From Paracoccaceae bacterium (lineage in GTDB: Bacteria; Pseudomonadota; Alphaproteobacteria; Rhodobacterales; Rhodobacteraceae): a DNA stretch of 64,000 bases. The notes under the pieces are model-generated. The model was not told the DNA's origin. It made no database searches and saw only the letters and a list, made by a program, of their open reading frames with translations. Positions 17,534 through 27,098 of the stretch are shown here, in pieces; position 1 is the stretch's first letter, and every line of letters starts with the position of its first letter. The stretch lies in NCBI GenBank assembly GCA_026989355.1, contig JALSJM010000002.1:124001-188000 (forward strand), given 5' to 3'. The translations under genes and the position numbers were made by a program.

Positions 17534-19195
17534 TCAGCCCCCCGTTTCACCAATCCTGCGGGCCTCTGAAAGGGTCATCCCCGTGGCGAGCGCCTCAGGA
17601 TCGAGCCGAAGTTCGATCACCGCAACCGTACCGCTTTCACGGGCGCGGGCGAAGGCCGGGGCAAAATCGGCGGTGCGTTCCACGGCTTCGCCATGCCCGC
17701 CATAGGCACGGACCAGCACGGCGAAATCCGGGTTGGCCAGATCGGTGCCCGAAACGCGGCCTGGATAACGCTTTTCCTGATGCATGCGGATGGTGCCATA
17801 TCGGCCGTTGTTGGCCACGATCACGATTGGTCTGGCGTCATGCTGGATGGCAGTTGAAAGTTCGTTCAGCGTCATCTGGAAATCGCCATCGCCTGCCAGG
17901 CATACAACCATGCGTTCAGGGTGTTGCAGGCTGGCGGCGATGGCCGCGGGAAAGCCATAACCCATGCTGCCCGAGGTGGGGGCGAGCTGTGTGCCATATT
18001 CCCTGAACAGGAAATACCGGTGCAGCCAGGCACCGTAATTGCCCGCACCATTGGCAAGGATCGTATCCCTGGGCAGGTTGTCTGAAAGCCACAGCACGAT
18101 TTCCTCGAGCTTTACCATACCGGGGCTTTCCTGCGGTGTGCGCCAGGCCTCGTAACCGGCTCGTGCCGCGCGCCGCCATGCCGCCCAAGGTGACGAATCC
18201 ACCGGCGGCACCTTGCACAGGGCGATCAGCGCGTTTTCGGGGGTGGCCACAGCAGCCAGCGCAGGGCGATAGACAGTACCGGGCTCATCCGGGTCTGGGT
18301 GGATGTGCAGGATGGCCGGATGCGGTACCGCCGGGTTTACCAGCTCGTATCCGGCGGTAGCGATATCGCCCAGGCGTGCGCCGATCACCAGAAGACAATC
18401 GGCGTTGCGCATGCGCTCGGCCAGCTTCGGGTTCATTCCCACGCCCAGATCGCCCACATAGCAGCGGCTTCGGTTGTCCATGTAATCCTGACGGCGGAAG
18501 TCGGCAGCCACCGGAAGATCGTTCATTTCGGCGAAGCGGCGCAGGTCTGCCGCTGTCCGGGCCGACCATTGCCCCCCCACAACCACCAGAGGGCGCGCGG
18601 CTGCGGCCAGTCGGGCCATGATATCGCCCGCCTGCGCCGGGCACAGATCGGCCTCGGCCGGGTTTGCCGGTGCGATATCGGGCACATCCGCCGTGGCTGA
18701 AAGCATGTCTTCGGGCAGCGCCAGCACCACCGGCCCCGGACGGCCGGACCGTGCCACATGAAAGGCACGACTGATATATTCAGGCAGGCGTTCGGTTCGA
18801 TCCACCTCGGCAACCCATTTGGCGAGCGGGGCAAAGAAGGCGCGATAGTCTACCTCCTGGAAGGCGCCGCGATCACGGTGTCCGCGTGCGATCTGGCCGA
18901 CAAACATTACCATCGGCGTGCTGTCCTGCATTGCCACGTGAATACCGCTTGAAGCATTGGTGGCGCCGGGGCCACGGGTGACGAAACAGACACCCGGCCT
19001 GCCCGTGAGCTTGCCATGTGCTTCAGCCATCATAGCAGCGCCGCCTTCGTGTCGGCATACGATATTTTCGATATCGCTTCCGTGCAGACCATCAAGCGCG
19101 GCCAGAAAGCTTTCACCGGGCACCGAAAACACCCGGGTCACGCCTTGTTGCTTCAGTTGATCCACAAGGATCTGCCCGCCATGTCGTCTTGCCAT
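17534..19195 (-). CDS. Thiamine-diphosphate-binding enzyme, acetolactate synthase-like
   Basis: This 553-residue protein has the three-domain acetohydroxyacid-synthase fold. The pyrimidine-binding domain contains the catalytic-Glu motif RHEGGAAMMAEA. A central domain includes VVGGQWSARTAADLRRFAE. The ThDP/Mg domain has GDGDFQMTLNELSTA followed by NNGRYGT. ATG 19195 is chosen over TTG 19222 because homology begins just after it. The substrate is uncertain: the family includes ALS, benzoylformate decarboxylase-like and sulfopyruvate-type enzymes, and no small regulatory subunit is adjacent. Its stop lies 5 bases from that of convergent cobO. Confidence 0.85.
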   Translation of the reverse strand: MARRHGGQILVDQLKQQGVTRVFSVPGESFLAALDGLHGSDIENIVCRHEGGAAMMAEAHGKLTGRPGVCFVTRGPGATNASSGIHVAMQDSTPMVMFVGQIARGHRDRGAFQEVDYRAFFAPLAKWVAEVDRTERLPEYISRAFHVARSGRPGPVVLALPEDMLSATADVPDIAPANPAEADLCPAQAGDIMARLAAAARPLVVVGGQWSARTAADLRRFAEMNDLPVAADFRRQDYMDNRSRCYVGDLGVGMNPKLAERMRNADCLLVIGARLGDIATAGYELVNPAVPHPAILHIHPDPDEPGTVYRPALAAVATPENALIALCKVPPVDSSPWAAWRRAARAGYEAWRTPQESPGMVKLEEIVLWLSDNLPRDTILANGAGNYGAWLHRYFLFREYGTQLAPTSGSMGYGFPAAIAASLQHPERMVVCLAGDGDFQMTLNELSTAIQHDARPIVIVANNGRYGTIRMHQEKRYPGRVSGTDLANPDFAVLVRAYGGHGEAVERTADFAPAFARARESGTVAVIELRLDPEALATGMTLSEARRIGETGG

Positions 19196-19534
19196 GTTCG
19201 TGTCCCGGTATTTGCCCTGCAAGTAACCGGCACGCGCACAAAGCCTGTGCGCAGGATGCCATTGCCTCCTTGCTAGGCGTTATCATCATCCTTCACAACA
19301 CGGAAGGTGCGCATGATGGCCACATTCCCACATCCGGGGATATCAGCTGCGCCCGGAAAGAATCTTTCAACCGAAAGCCGGCACATGTGGCAGCGCGGTT
19401 GTGCAATCCGGTGGTGATTCCGCGCCTGGCTGCTGACCGGCACCGGCGTGGCAGACAGAGGCCGGCGTTACGGAAGAGTCTGACGAACAGGGCCGCCTGA
19501 CAGCACGTTGCCGGACAATCCAGGGCGAATCGTC
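19196..19534 (-). other. Leader/intergenic region with inverted repeat upstream of the ThDP enzyme
   Basis: This 339-bp stretch has no convincing gene. On the minus strand it holds the ThDP-enzyme leader. That leader includes AAGGAGG directly before an out-of-frame ATG (19262) and a perfect inverted repeat GCGCACA-5 nt-TGTGCGC at 19234-19252. The rest (19263-19534) is GC-rich with a GGCACCGGCGTGGC-like dyad region, and I could not match it to a known riboswitch. Confidence 0.5.
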
Positions 19535-19939
19535 TCATATCGCGCCGGCGCTTGATACTTCGATCAGGTTGCCATCGGGGTCGCGAATATAGATCGAAAG
19601 GACCGGTCCTGCCGCTCCACGCCGGGCTATGGGGCCCTTCTCTATGGCTATGCCAAGTATCTGAAGATGCTCTTCCCATAAATGAATCGGCGTTTCACTG
19701 AGAAAGCACAGATCTGCCGCCCCCGGTGTCGGGTGCCGTGCCATAGGGGCGAACTCGTTACCGGCCTCATGCAGGTTGATCTTCTGATGTCCGAAGAACA
19801 GTGCCCAACGCTGGCTGCCGTCAGCCACCGCGAATTCCCGCGCTTCCATACCCAGCACCGTTTCGTAAAACGCACAGGTTTCGCCAATATCCGCCACGGT
19901 CAGCACAAGATGATCGAGGGTGAAAACTCTGGGTTGCAT
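19535..19939 (-). CDS. VOC-superfamily (glyoxalase/bleomycin-resistance fold) protein
   Basis: This 134-residue protein starts at the ATG at 19939, which follows AAAGGGGGAAGG. It begins LDHLVLTVADIGETCAFYETVLGM and ends IRDPDGNLIEVSS. These are the two halves of a VOC metal-binding scaffold, with metal ligands His near the start and Glu in LIEV. GHQKINLHEAG is the expected middle His/Glu segment. The substrate is unknown. It is divergent from the hot-dog dehydratase gene with 40 bp between starts. Confidence 0.85.
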   Translation of the reverse strand: MQPRVFTLDHLVLTVADIGETCAFYETVLGMEAREFAVADGSQRWALFFGHQKINLHEAGNEFAPMARHPTPGAADLCFLSETPIHLWEEHLQILGIAIEKGPIARRGAAGPVLSIYIRDPDGNLIEVSSAGAI

Positions 19940-19979
19940 GGCCTTCCCCCTTTCCGGTTCCCGGGTTAGCCTGTCAAGC

Positions 19980-20786
19980 ATGCACCCAAGCATCGGCAAA
20001 ACGCAAATCCTGAAGGACGATGTGGACCCGGCCCGCGCCGAGGCCCTGCAGGTGGTGCTTGGTCTGAACGGTCCGCCCCTGCCTCACGACACTTTCCTGC
20101 CACCCTTCTTTCATCAGGTCTATTTCTGGCATGTGCTGGCCGAACCCGATCTGGGCCGTGACGGGCATCCACACACCGGCAGCTTCATTCCGGATCTGGG
20201 TTTGCCGCAGCGCATGTGGGCAGGGGGAAGGCTTGCGTTTCATGCGCCGCTCAGAACCTGCATGCCAGCAGCAAAGCGCACCACCATCACCGCGATCAGG
20301 CGCAGGCAGGGGCGCAGCGGGCCGTTGGCCTTTGTCACGCTTACCCATGAAATCAGCCAATCAGGCCGCCTTTGCGTGACCGAAGAACAGGATCTTGTCT
20401 ATCGCCCTGATCCCACGCCCGAACAGACGGCTCCAGCCCTGTCCGCAGCCCCCGGGGATGAGGAAGAATCGCGCGAAATGGCCTTTTCTTCCGTTACCCT
20501 GTTCCGCTATTCCGCACTCACCCTGAATGGTCATCGCATTCATTACGATCGCGATTACAGCCGCTCGGTTGCAGGATATCCGGGGCTGGTGGTACACGGA
20601 CCGTTACTGGCACAGCATCTGATACTGATGGCTGAGCGTCACGGCCCGCTGGTGAATTTCACATTTCGTGCCATTGCACCACTGTTCGAAGATGAGCAGG
20701 CGTGTTTCTGTCGCAAGGGCAACCATCTCTGGGTGCGCGGCTCCGATGGCCAGCTTGTGATGGAAGCGCGTGCGATCTGGTCGTGA
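19980..20786 (+). CDS. MaoC/HTD2-type acyl dehydratase (FAS1-like dehydratase)
   Basis: This 268-residue protein starts at the ATG at 19980. The C-terminal half carries the hydratase-2 hot-dog motif region: NGHRIHYDRDYSRSVAGYPG, then VVHGPLLAQ. The N-terminal half is a degenerate hot-dog with MWAGGRLAFHAPLR. This double arrangement resembles mesaconyl-C4-CoA hydratase and fungal/mitochondrial Htd2-like dehydratases. A role in reversible hydration of a branched or dicarboxylic acyl-CoA is likely, but the exact substrate cannot be deduced. Confidence 0.8.
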   Translation: MHPSIGKTQILKDDVDPARAEALQVVLGLNGPPLPHDTFLPPFFHQVYFWHVLAEPDLGRDGHPHTGSFIPDLGLPQRMWAGGRLAFHAPLRTCMPAAKRTTITAIRRRQGRSGPLAFVTLTHEISQSGRLCVTEEQDLVYRPDPTPEQTAPALSAAPGDEEESREMAFSSVTLFRYSALTLNGHRIHYDRDYSRSVAGYPGLVVHGPLLAQHLILMAERHGPLVNFTFRAIAPLFEDEQACFCRKGNHLWVRGSDGQLVMEARAIWS

Positions 20787-20810
20787 TTGCCGGGCATGCC
20801 GGTCGCGGAA

Positions 20811-21878
20811 TTATCCGTCTTGTTTTGCCAGAAGATGATCGATGGCAAAATCTTCGGGTATGTCGTTACGCCCCTCCAGAACCAGTCCAGCCAGAATGCC
20901 GGCCAGTTCCGGGGCCAGGGCAAAACCGATCTTGAAGCCTCCGTTCATGATGAAATGTCCGGGCCGCCCCGGCCAGGGTCCAAGCAGCGGTGCCCGGCTG
21001 ATGGCGCGAGGACGCACGCCGGCCCAGCGCGCGATCACCTCTGCTTCCGCAAGTGCCGGCACGGCTGCCCGGGCCCGGGCAATCACCATGTCAAGCTGTG
21101 TATCGCAGCTGTCGGGCCGGTCGAACTGCCGTTCGCTGGTCGAACCAACCGCAACCGTGCCATCGGCATGCGCAACCACATGAACCGCATCGGCAAAGAT
21201 CTGCGGCAACCTGCCCGGCAGGGGGTGAACAGGGCGCAATAACGCCGCTTGCCCCTTCACGCCATTTCCCATGGGGCGGCCAAGATCATCGGCAAGCATC
21301 TGCAGCCCTTCATGTCCGGTGGCCCAGACAACCGCCCCCGCATTGTCGGGCGGGTTTTCACCGCGCATGATCCTGCCGCCCAAGGCACGGATTGCCGTAG
21401 TCAGGGCCTCAAGCGCCCGGCGTGGATGCAGGCGCGCGCTCAGGGTGTCTTCGATCAGCCAGCCGGTTGGACTGAGCGGTGCCCATTCGCCGGCCGTTTC
21501 GGCACGCACCACCCGCCATTCTGCGGCCTGTTTCCAGAGCGTGCGCGCAGAAACGGCACGTGCTCTGGCCAATTCCAGCGCTTTTGCATCTTTTACGGGT
21601 TGCAGCCGGCCTGTCCTTTCATAGCCGGAGGGTTTGCCTGAAACAGTCTCTACTCTTGCCCAAAAATCACCAATTCTCAGAAGGCTGCGTAGCTGAAACG
21701 CCTTTTTCACATTCCAGTTCTCGGGCACATGCGGAGCCAGTGCGCCGATCAGGCCGCCACTGCTGCCCGCGCCGACGGCCTTCTTTTCGACAACACGCAC
21801 CCGTGCGCCCCGTTCGAGGCAGACGAATGCCAGTGACAAGCCAAAAATTCCTCCGCCCATTATGGTGACATCCGTCAT
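20811..21878 (-). CDS. FAD-dependent DAO-family oxidoreductase, MnmC1-like
   Basis: This 355-residue protein starts at the ATG at 21878 with the Rossmann FAD motif MTDVTIMGGGIFGLSLAF, then VVEKKAVGAGSSGG and a late FIMNGGFKIGFALAPEL, the DAO family plan. Its start faces that of mnmD across 63 bp. In gammaproteobacteria the same two activities are fused in MnmC, where the FAD domain removes the carboxymethyl group from cmnm5s2U34 in tRNA. That neighbour makes a tRNA-modification role likely, although glycine-oxidase-like activity is an alternative. Confidence 0.8.
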   Translation of the reverse strand: MTDVTIMGGGIFGLSLAFVCLERGARVRVVEKKAVGAGSSGGLIGALAPHVPENWNVKKAFQLRSLLRIGDFWARVETVSGKPSGYERTGRLQPVKDAKALELARARAVSARTLWKQAAEWRVVRAETAGEWAPLSPTGWLIEDTLSARLHPRRALEALTTAIRALGGRIMRGENPPDNAGAVVWATGHEGLQMLADDLGRPMGNGVKGQAALLRPVHPLPGRLPQIFADAVHVVAHADGTVAVGSTSERQFDRPDSCDTQLDMVIARARAAVPALAEAEVIARWAGVRPRAISRAPLLGPWPGRPGHFIMNGGFKIGFALAPELAGILAGLVLEGRNDIPEDFAIDHLLAKQDG

Positions 21879-21941
21879 TGTCAAACCTTTCCAGCTTTTC
21901 CATCCTTGGCACGCATTCATCTGATAAAGGAAGCGGGCGCG

Positions 21942-22622
21942 ATGAACCAGAATGCAGATCTCGATTGGCGCGAGGGCCGAATACCGGTTTCACGCCGTTT
22001 CGGGGATCCTTATTTTTCATTCGAAAACGGGCTGGCCGAAACGCAGCACGTTTTTCTGAACGGTAATGATCTGCCTGCACGCTTCCAACCGGAATTTCAC
22101 ATTGCCGAACTTGGGTTCGGCACCGGACTCAATTTTTTCGCAACGCTTCAGGCCTGGCGAGCGTCTGCCGTATCCGGAAGGTTTTGCTTCACCAGCTTCG
22201 AGGCATTTCCGCTGCAGGTTGCAGAGATCGAACGCGCCCTTGCCGCCTTTCCCGACATCCTGTCGCTGGCCCGCCCGTTTCTGGATGACTGGAATCCGGA
22301 TAAGTCTCTATTCCACCATGAAGGCGATGATTTTGTCATCGAGGTCATCATCGGAGATGCCCGCGAAACGTTGCCCGGATGGGCAGGGCGGGCAGATGCG
22401 TGGTTTCTGGACGGGTTTGCACCGGCACGCAACCCGGAATTGTGGGAAGGCCCGCTTCTGGCCGAGGTCGCGCGTCATACTGCACCGGGCGGCACCCTGG
22501 CCACATATTCTGCCGCAGGCGCAGTTCGCCGGGCTCTTTCCCGGGCCGGCTTCCGTGTAGCCCGCGTGCCGGGTTTCGGACGCAAGCGGCACATGACGGT
22601 TGCCCGGAAACCCGCATCATGA
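21942..22622 (+). CDS. mnmD: tRNA 5-methylaminomethyl-2-thiouridine methyltransferase MnmD
   Basis: This 226-residue SAM-dependent methyltransferase completes mnm5s2U at the tRNA wobble base. Diagnostic segments are the SAM loop ELGFGTGLNF, FTSFEAFPL, the acidic IGDARETLPGW, and WFLDGFAPARNPELW. The ATG at 21942 is preferred over 21906 because GGAAG precedes it and homology begins near DWREGRIPVSRRFGDPYFS. It is a stand-alone MnmD, not the fused MnmC. Its stop overlaps the next start (ATGA). Confidence 0.93.
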   Translation: MNQNADLDWREGRIPVSRRFGDPYFSFENGLAETQHVFLNGNDLPARFQPEFHIAELGFGTGLNFFATLQAWRASAVSGRFCFTSFEAFPLQVAEIERALAAFPDILSLARPFLDDWNPDKSLFHHEGDDFVIEVIIGDARETLPGWAGRADAWFLDGFAPARNPELWEGPLLAEVARHTAPGGTLATYSAAGAVRRALSRAGFRVARVPGFGRKRHMTVARKPAS

Positions 22623-23491
22623 AACGGCAGGATCCGCGTCTTGGGATTGTCCTTATGGTGCTGGCAACGCTGGTGTTTTCGCTGCAGGATACGATCTCGC
22701 GGTATCTGTCGGCCGGATACAATGTCATGATGGTGGTGATGATCCGTTACTGGTTCTTTGCCGCTTTCGTTCTTTTCCTTGCCTGGCGATCAGGGGGTGG
22801 GATCGCCGGAATGGCCCGCACAAGACGGCCTTTTCTGCAGATCCTTCGCGGGCTGCTTCTGGTTGCCGAGATCTGCGTGACTGTCAGCGCTTTCGTGTGG
22901 CTTGGCCTTGTGGAAACCCATGCGATCTTCGCAACCTATCCGCTCATGATTCTGGCGCTTGCAGGACCGTTCCTTGGAGAGCGTCTTGACCGGCGCGGCT
23001 GGCTTTCCGTGATGCTTGGGCTGATCGGGGTACTGATCATACTGCGCCCCGGTTCGGGGATGTTTTCGTTCCTGTCGCTGGTGCCGCTGCTGGCAGCCTT
23101 GATGTTTGCCATCTACAGTCTTCTCACGCGATGTGTCTTGCGGCATGACAGCACCGGAACAAGCCTGTTCTGGACCGGCATTGCCGGAGCCGCAGGCATG
23201 ACACTGGCAGGCACCTGGTTCTGGCAGGAAATGACCGCCGGCGACTGGGGCTGGATGGCCGCTCTTTCGGCGTCGGGCGTGCTTGGTCACTGGCTGCTGA
23301 TCAGATGTTACGATCTTGCCGAGGCCAGCACTGTTCAGCCATTTGCGAATCTTCAACTCGTATTTGCGTCTCTTTTCGGGATCGTCCTGTTCGGCGACAG
23401 GCTGACCGCCAACATTGCGGTTGGTGGGGGGCTGGTCGTGTTCGCGGGGCTGCTGGCACTTGGCCGCTTTCGCCCGGGCCGGACGTTCTGA
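22619..23491 (+). CDS. EamA/DMT-superfamily transporter
   Basis: This 290-residue integral membrane protein has ten predicted helices in two EamA repeats: the first starts GIVLMVLATLVFSLQDTISRYLS, the second LVPLLAALMFAIYSLLTR. It belongs to the drug/metabolite transporter superfamily; the substrate is unknown. It overlaps mnmD by four bases, so the two are co-translated, although no functional link is evident. Its stop is only a few bases from that of the convergent transglycosylase gene. Confidence 0.88.
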   Translation: MKRQDPRLGIVLMVLATLVFSLQDTISRYLSAGYNVMMVVMIRYWFFAAFVLFLAWRSGGGIAGMARTRRPFLQILRGLLLVAEICVTVSAFVWLGLVETHAIFATYPLMILALAGPFLGERLDRRGWLSVMLGLIGVLIILRPGSGMFSFLSLVPLLAALMFAIYSLLTRCVLRHDSTGTSLFWTGIAGAAGMTLAGTWFWQEMTAGDWGWMAALSASGVLGHWLLIRCYDLAEASTVQPFANLQLVFASLFGIVLFGDRLTANIAVGGGLVVFAGLLALGRFRPGRTF

Positions 23492-23498
23492 ACGGCGG

Positions 23499-25463
23499 TC
23501 AGTCAAACCCTTTCAGTTCGGCAAGCAACCGCAGCGGCATCGGCTTGCCGGCGAGGCGTGCGCGATAGACCGGCAGCGATTCGGCCACCCGCATCACGTA
23601 ATTCCGGGTTTCCCGGAAGGGGATATGTTCGATCCAGTCCACGATATCGATATCGTCGCGGCGCGGGTCGCCATTTTCGCGCAACCATTGCCGCACCCGG
23701 CCTGGCCCGGCATTGTAGGCGGCCGAGATCAGCACCAGCGAAGGGCCGAACTCGCTTCGCAGACGAGCCAGATAGGTGCTGCCCAGGCGTATGTTGTAGC
23801 GCCAGTCTGTCAACAGCTTGTCACGAGCATATTCGAGCCCGAGTTCGTCGCTTACCGATCGGGCGGTGCGTGGCATAAGCTGCATCATGCCGCGGGCGCC
23901 CGCCTGGCTTGTGGCTTCGGTGAAGAATTCGCTTTCGCGGCGCGCGATGGCAAGCGCGAGTTCGGGCGAAACAGGCAGCTCTTCGGCTGCCAGCGGATGC
24001 AGCGGAAAATAGGCGCGTGGCAGGATGATACCCCGCTTGGCCGCGTGCTTGGCTATCATGAGTGCGCTGTGCGGGTCGTCATTGGCCTGGGCAAGATCGG
24101 CAAGTTGGCCAAGTTCCTGCCGGTTGAGGCTTTCTGCCAGATGCACCATGAAACGGGTTGCCAGGCGCTTCTGGCCGGCCTTGTGCAGCAGAAGTGCCGC
24201 CTGCAGCACGCTGTCCGACAGGAAAGTTGCCCGACGCCAGTCGGGATGCATTTCCTGTCCGGCAAGGGCCGGGTCCATCGGAAGCCCCAGGCGCTCGGCG
24301 GCGAGTTGTCCGTAAAAGGTGGTCTGATGCCGTGCGGCTTCGCGATAGGCGGCGTCAGCGTCTTTCGTCCGGCCCAGGGCCTCGTATCCCCGACCCAGCC
24401 AATAGAAGGCCCGGCCCAGGCTGATCGGGGTGCTGACAGCGGCGCGGAACGCCTCGAAATGGCGCAGGGCAGTTTCGGGATCCTTCAGATGGCGCAGTGC
24501 CACATAGCCCGACAGCCACTCAAGATCGGCATAATGCCGCCCCTTGGCAAGGTAATGGGATGCGGCTACGCGATAAGCCTTTTCCGCCTGGCCTGAACGC
24601 ATCAGACTGCGCGCCAGCTGACGGCGGGCGTTGGCCCAGCGTTCAGGTTTTCCGAGATGTTCCGCACTTTTGCTGTATTCGAGAATCAGATCGGTTGCAT
24701 CCGCATTGCGCCCCTTTCGGAACCGCCACAGGAAGCGCTCGAAGGCGAGCCCGGGATCGGATTGCAGTTTCATCGGTACAGCCTTGATCAGGCCATCGAC
24801 ACCCTTGCGGTTCTGGCGCAGGGCAATGCGGGCTTCGGCCAGGGCCTGCCAACCCTTGCTGACCAAAGGCAACATCATGCGGGCTTCGCCCGAAAGCCCG
24901 CGCCACAGCAGCATGTCAAGTCGCGCCTCATGATGGGGCTTCAGTAATTGCCCCCAGTCTTGCAGGAAAGCGTCCTGCTCGGGTTTGCTGAACGACAGAT
25001 TGCGCCAGGCACGCACGATTCCGGCTTCGGCATCGCCGTTTCTGCCAAGCGCCTTGTAAGCCCGGGCAAGAGCCAGCGCGCCGCTTCCGGTCTGCGCCCC
25101 GTCTTGTGCAAAATACTCGATGACCCTGCGCGGGGCCGCTTCGGCCGGGATCAAGGGCTCGCCCCGGCGGCGCAAAAGCGGCAGACCCGGCCAATGTGGA
25201 TTGCGGGAAAGGAAAGAGCGATAGTCCTGCCATTTTCCCCGGCCAGCCCGCAGCCGATGCCATTCCACCAGATCGGTGGCGATGCGGCCTGCGCGTGCAG
25301 CCAGTGCACGAGCCTTGTCCCAATCTCCCTGCCGGATGGCCTCATGGGCAGCCCCCAGATATCTGGCCTGATCGGCCGTATCGGCCATTCCGACCGGGGA
25401 AGACAGGAAAGGTACGGCAAGCACCAACGCGATAGCGGTCAATCGGCGAATCACGTTCTGCAT
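23499..25463 (-). CDS. slt: Soluble lytic murein transglycosylase (Slt70-like)
   Basis: This 654-residue periplasmic enzyme cleaves peptidoglycan glycan strands. It starts with a signal peptide ([19 protein letters not shown]). A long alpha-superhelical U-shaped region (about residues 30-470) with TPR-like pairs precedes the catalytic C-terminus. There the catalytic Glu lies in [12 protein letters not shown], followed by [10 protein letters not shown] and [13 protein letters not shown], the classic SLT family 1 motifs. The gene is divergent from dapA, an arrangement I know from other Rhodobacteraceae. Confidence 0.94.
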   Translation of the reverse strand: MQNVIRRLTAIALVLAVPFLSSPVGMADTADQARYLGAAHEAIRQGDWDKARALAARAGRIATDLVEWHRLRAGRGKWQDYRSFLSRNPHWPGLPLLRRRGEPLIPAEAAPRRVIEYFAQDGAQTGSGALALARAYKALGRNGDAEAGIVRAWRNLSFSKPEQDAFLQDWGQLLKPHHEARLDMLLWRGLSGEARMMLPLVSKGWQALAEARIALRQNRKGVDGLIKAVPMKLQSDPGLAFERFLWRFRKGRNADATDLILEYSKSAEHLGKPERWANARRQLARSLMRSGQAEKAYRVAASHYLAKGRHYADLEWLSGYVALRHLKDPETALRHFEAFRAAVSTPISLGRAFYWLGRGYEALGRTKDADAAYREAARHQTTFYGQLAAERLGLPMDPALAGQEMHPDWRRATFLSDSVLQAALLLHKAGQKRLATRFMVHLAESLNRQELGQLADLAQANDDPHSALMIAKHAAKRGIILPRAYFPLHPLAAEELPVSPELALAIARRESEFFTEATSQAGARGMMQLMPRTARSVSDELGLEYARDKLLTDWRYNIRLGSTYLARLRSEFGPSLVLISAAYNAGPGRVRQWLRENGDPRRDDIDIVDWIEHIPFRETRNYVMRVAESLPVYRARLAGKPMPLRLLAELKGFD

Positions 25464-25537
25464 TCCTTTGGCTGTGGGCGGGTGGACTCGTCAGGGCACA
25501 GCTAAGCATGGGCAGGCGCAAGCATCAATTCACAACC

Positions 25538-25566
25538 TTGGCAAAGCCCTGGCTTGCGGCTAGTTT
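25538..25566 (+). promoter_or_regulatory. Possible sigma-70 promoter of dapA
   Basis: TTGGCA (25538-25543) and TAGTTT (25561-25566) with a 17-base spacer lie 55 bases before the dapA ATG. The -10 box is weak. Confidence 0.4.
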
Positions 25567-25621
25567 CCGCCTCGCTTATTGGCATCACAAGGCCATGCCA
25601 TCAACAACAAGGAGACGTGTC

Positions 25622-26497
25622 ATGTTCAAAGGGTCGTTCCCCGCGCTGGTCACGCCGTTCAGGAACGGTGAGCCGGATTTCGACACGCTCGCGAAACTGG
25701 TGGAATGGCAGATATCCGAGGGCAGCCACGGGCTGGTGCCCGTTGGCACCACCGGCGAAAGTCCGACACTCAGCCATGAAGAGCATGAACGGGTGATCGA
25801 GGTGGTGGTAGAGGCCGCCGCCGGCCGGGTGCCGGTGATTGCCGGAGCGGGTTCAAACAACACCACCGAGGGGATTCGCTTCATGCAGCATGCCGCGCAT
25901 GTGGGCGCCGATGCCGCGCTGGTGGTGACGCCCTATTACAACAAGCCCACCCAGGCCGGGCTGATTGCTCATTACACCGCGCTTCACGATTGCTGCGATC
26001 TGCCGATCATCATCTATAACATCCCCGGTCGTTCGGCGGTGGACATGAGCCCGGAAACCATGGGCAAACTGGCGAAACTGCCGCGTATCATCGGGGTGAA
26101 GGATGCCACCGGTGATCTGGCCCGCGTCTGTGCCCAGCGCATTACCTGCGGTACGGATTTCATTCAGATTTCAGGAGAAGACGCCACCGCCCACGGGTTC
26201 AACGCCCAGGGGGGGCAGGGGTGCATCTCGGTTACGGCCAATGTTGCGCCGAAACTGTGCGCACAGATGCAGGAGGCAACGCTTGACGGAGATTACGCTA
26301 GGGCACTTGCGATTCAGGACAGGCTGATGCCACTGCATCAGGCAATCTTTGCCGAGCCCGGCGTTTGCGGAGCGAAATACGCGCTGTCACTGCTGGGCCG
26401 GTGCAGTGAAGAAGTGCGCCTGCCACTGATGCCGCTTTCCGATGCTGCGAAAGCGCGGATCGAACAGGCCATGAACCATGCCGGCCTGCTTGGCTAG
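25622..26497 (+). CDS. dapA: 4-hydroxy-tetrahydrodipicolinate synthase
   Basis: DapA condenses pyruvate with aspartate semialdehyde in lysine and diaminopimelate synthesis. The ATG at 25622 follows AAGGAGA and gives 291 residues, normal for the family. The Schiff-base Lys is residue 160 in IGVKDATGD; the catalytic Tyr is in [10 protein letters not shown] and the proton-relay Thr-Thr in [11 protein letters not shown]. It lies between divergent slt and co-directional smpB, which starts 2 bases after its stop. Confidence 0.97.
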   Translation: MFKGSFPALVTPFRNGEPDFDTLAKLVEWQISEGSHGLVPVGTTGESPTLSHEEHERVIEVVVEAAAGRVPVIAGAGSNNTTEGIRFMQHAAHVGADAALVVTPYYNKPTQAGLIAHYTALHDCCDLPIIIYNIPGRSAVDMSPETMGKLAKLPRIIGVKDATGDLARVCAQRITCGTDFIQISGEDATAHGFNAQGGQGCISVTANVAPKLCAQMQEATLDGDYARALAIQDRLMPLHQAIFAEPGVCGAKYALSLLGRCSEEVRLPLMPLSDAAKARIEQAMNHAGLLG

Positions 26498-26499
26498 CC

Positions 26500-26979
26500 A
26501 TGGCAAAGAAGAAAACGCCCAAGGAAAAGAACTACAGGGTTGTCGCCGAAAATCGGCGCGCACGCTACGATTACGCGATCGAGGATGATCTGGAAGTGGG
26601 TATTGCCCTTCAGGGCAGCGAAGTAAAATCGTTGCGTGGCGGCAAGGCCAATATTGCCGAAAGCTATGCCAGTGTCGAAGACGGTGAGCTTTGGCTGATC
26701 AACAGCTATATTGCGCCTTACGAGCCGGCCCGCCAATGGGGCCACGAAGAGCGCCGTCGACGCAAGCTTCTGGCCCACAAGCGCGAGCTTGCAAAGCTGT
26801 GGAATGCCACCAGGCGCGAGGGCATGACGCTGGTGCCGCTGGTAATGTATTTCAATCACAAGGGGTTGGTGAAGCTGAAGATCGGCATCGCCAAGGGCAA
26901 GAAAAAGGTGGACAAGCGGGCCACCGAAGCCAAGCGCGACTGGCAGCGCCAGAAGGCGCGCCTGCTGCGGCACAATTAA
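26500..26979 (+). CDS. smpB: SsrA-binding protein SmpB
   Basis: SmpB (159 residues) binds tmRNA and delivers it to stalled ribosomes. Signature segments are [22 protein letters not shown], the loop [27 protein letters not shown], and the C-terminal basic tail [22 protein letters not shown] that enters the mRNA channel. It follows dapA after two bases. The tmRNA gene ssrA is not visible in the window. Confidence 0.97.
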   Translation: MAKKKTPKEKNYRVVAENRRARYDYAIEDDLEVGIALQGSEVKSLRGGKANIAESYASVEDGELWLINSYIAPYEPARQWGHEERRRRKLLAHKRELAKLWNATRREGMTLVPLVMYFNHKGLVKLKIGIAKGKKKVDKRATEAKRDWQRQKARLLRHN

Positions 26980-27098
26980 TTTTCACACCATATGCCATAT
27001 ATTGTGGCTTCAGAAGGCTGGCATACCAGATAATTTGCCAAATTCAGAGAAACTGGTAAGTTTCGCCTTGCCTGAATCAGGCAGGAAAGGAAATGCAT

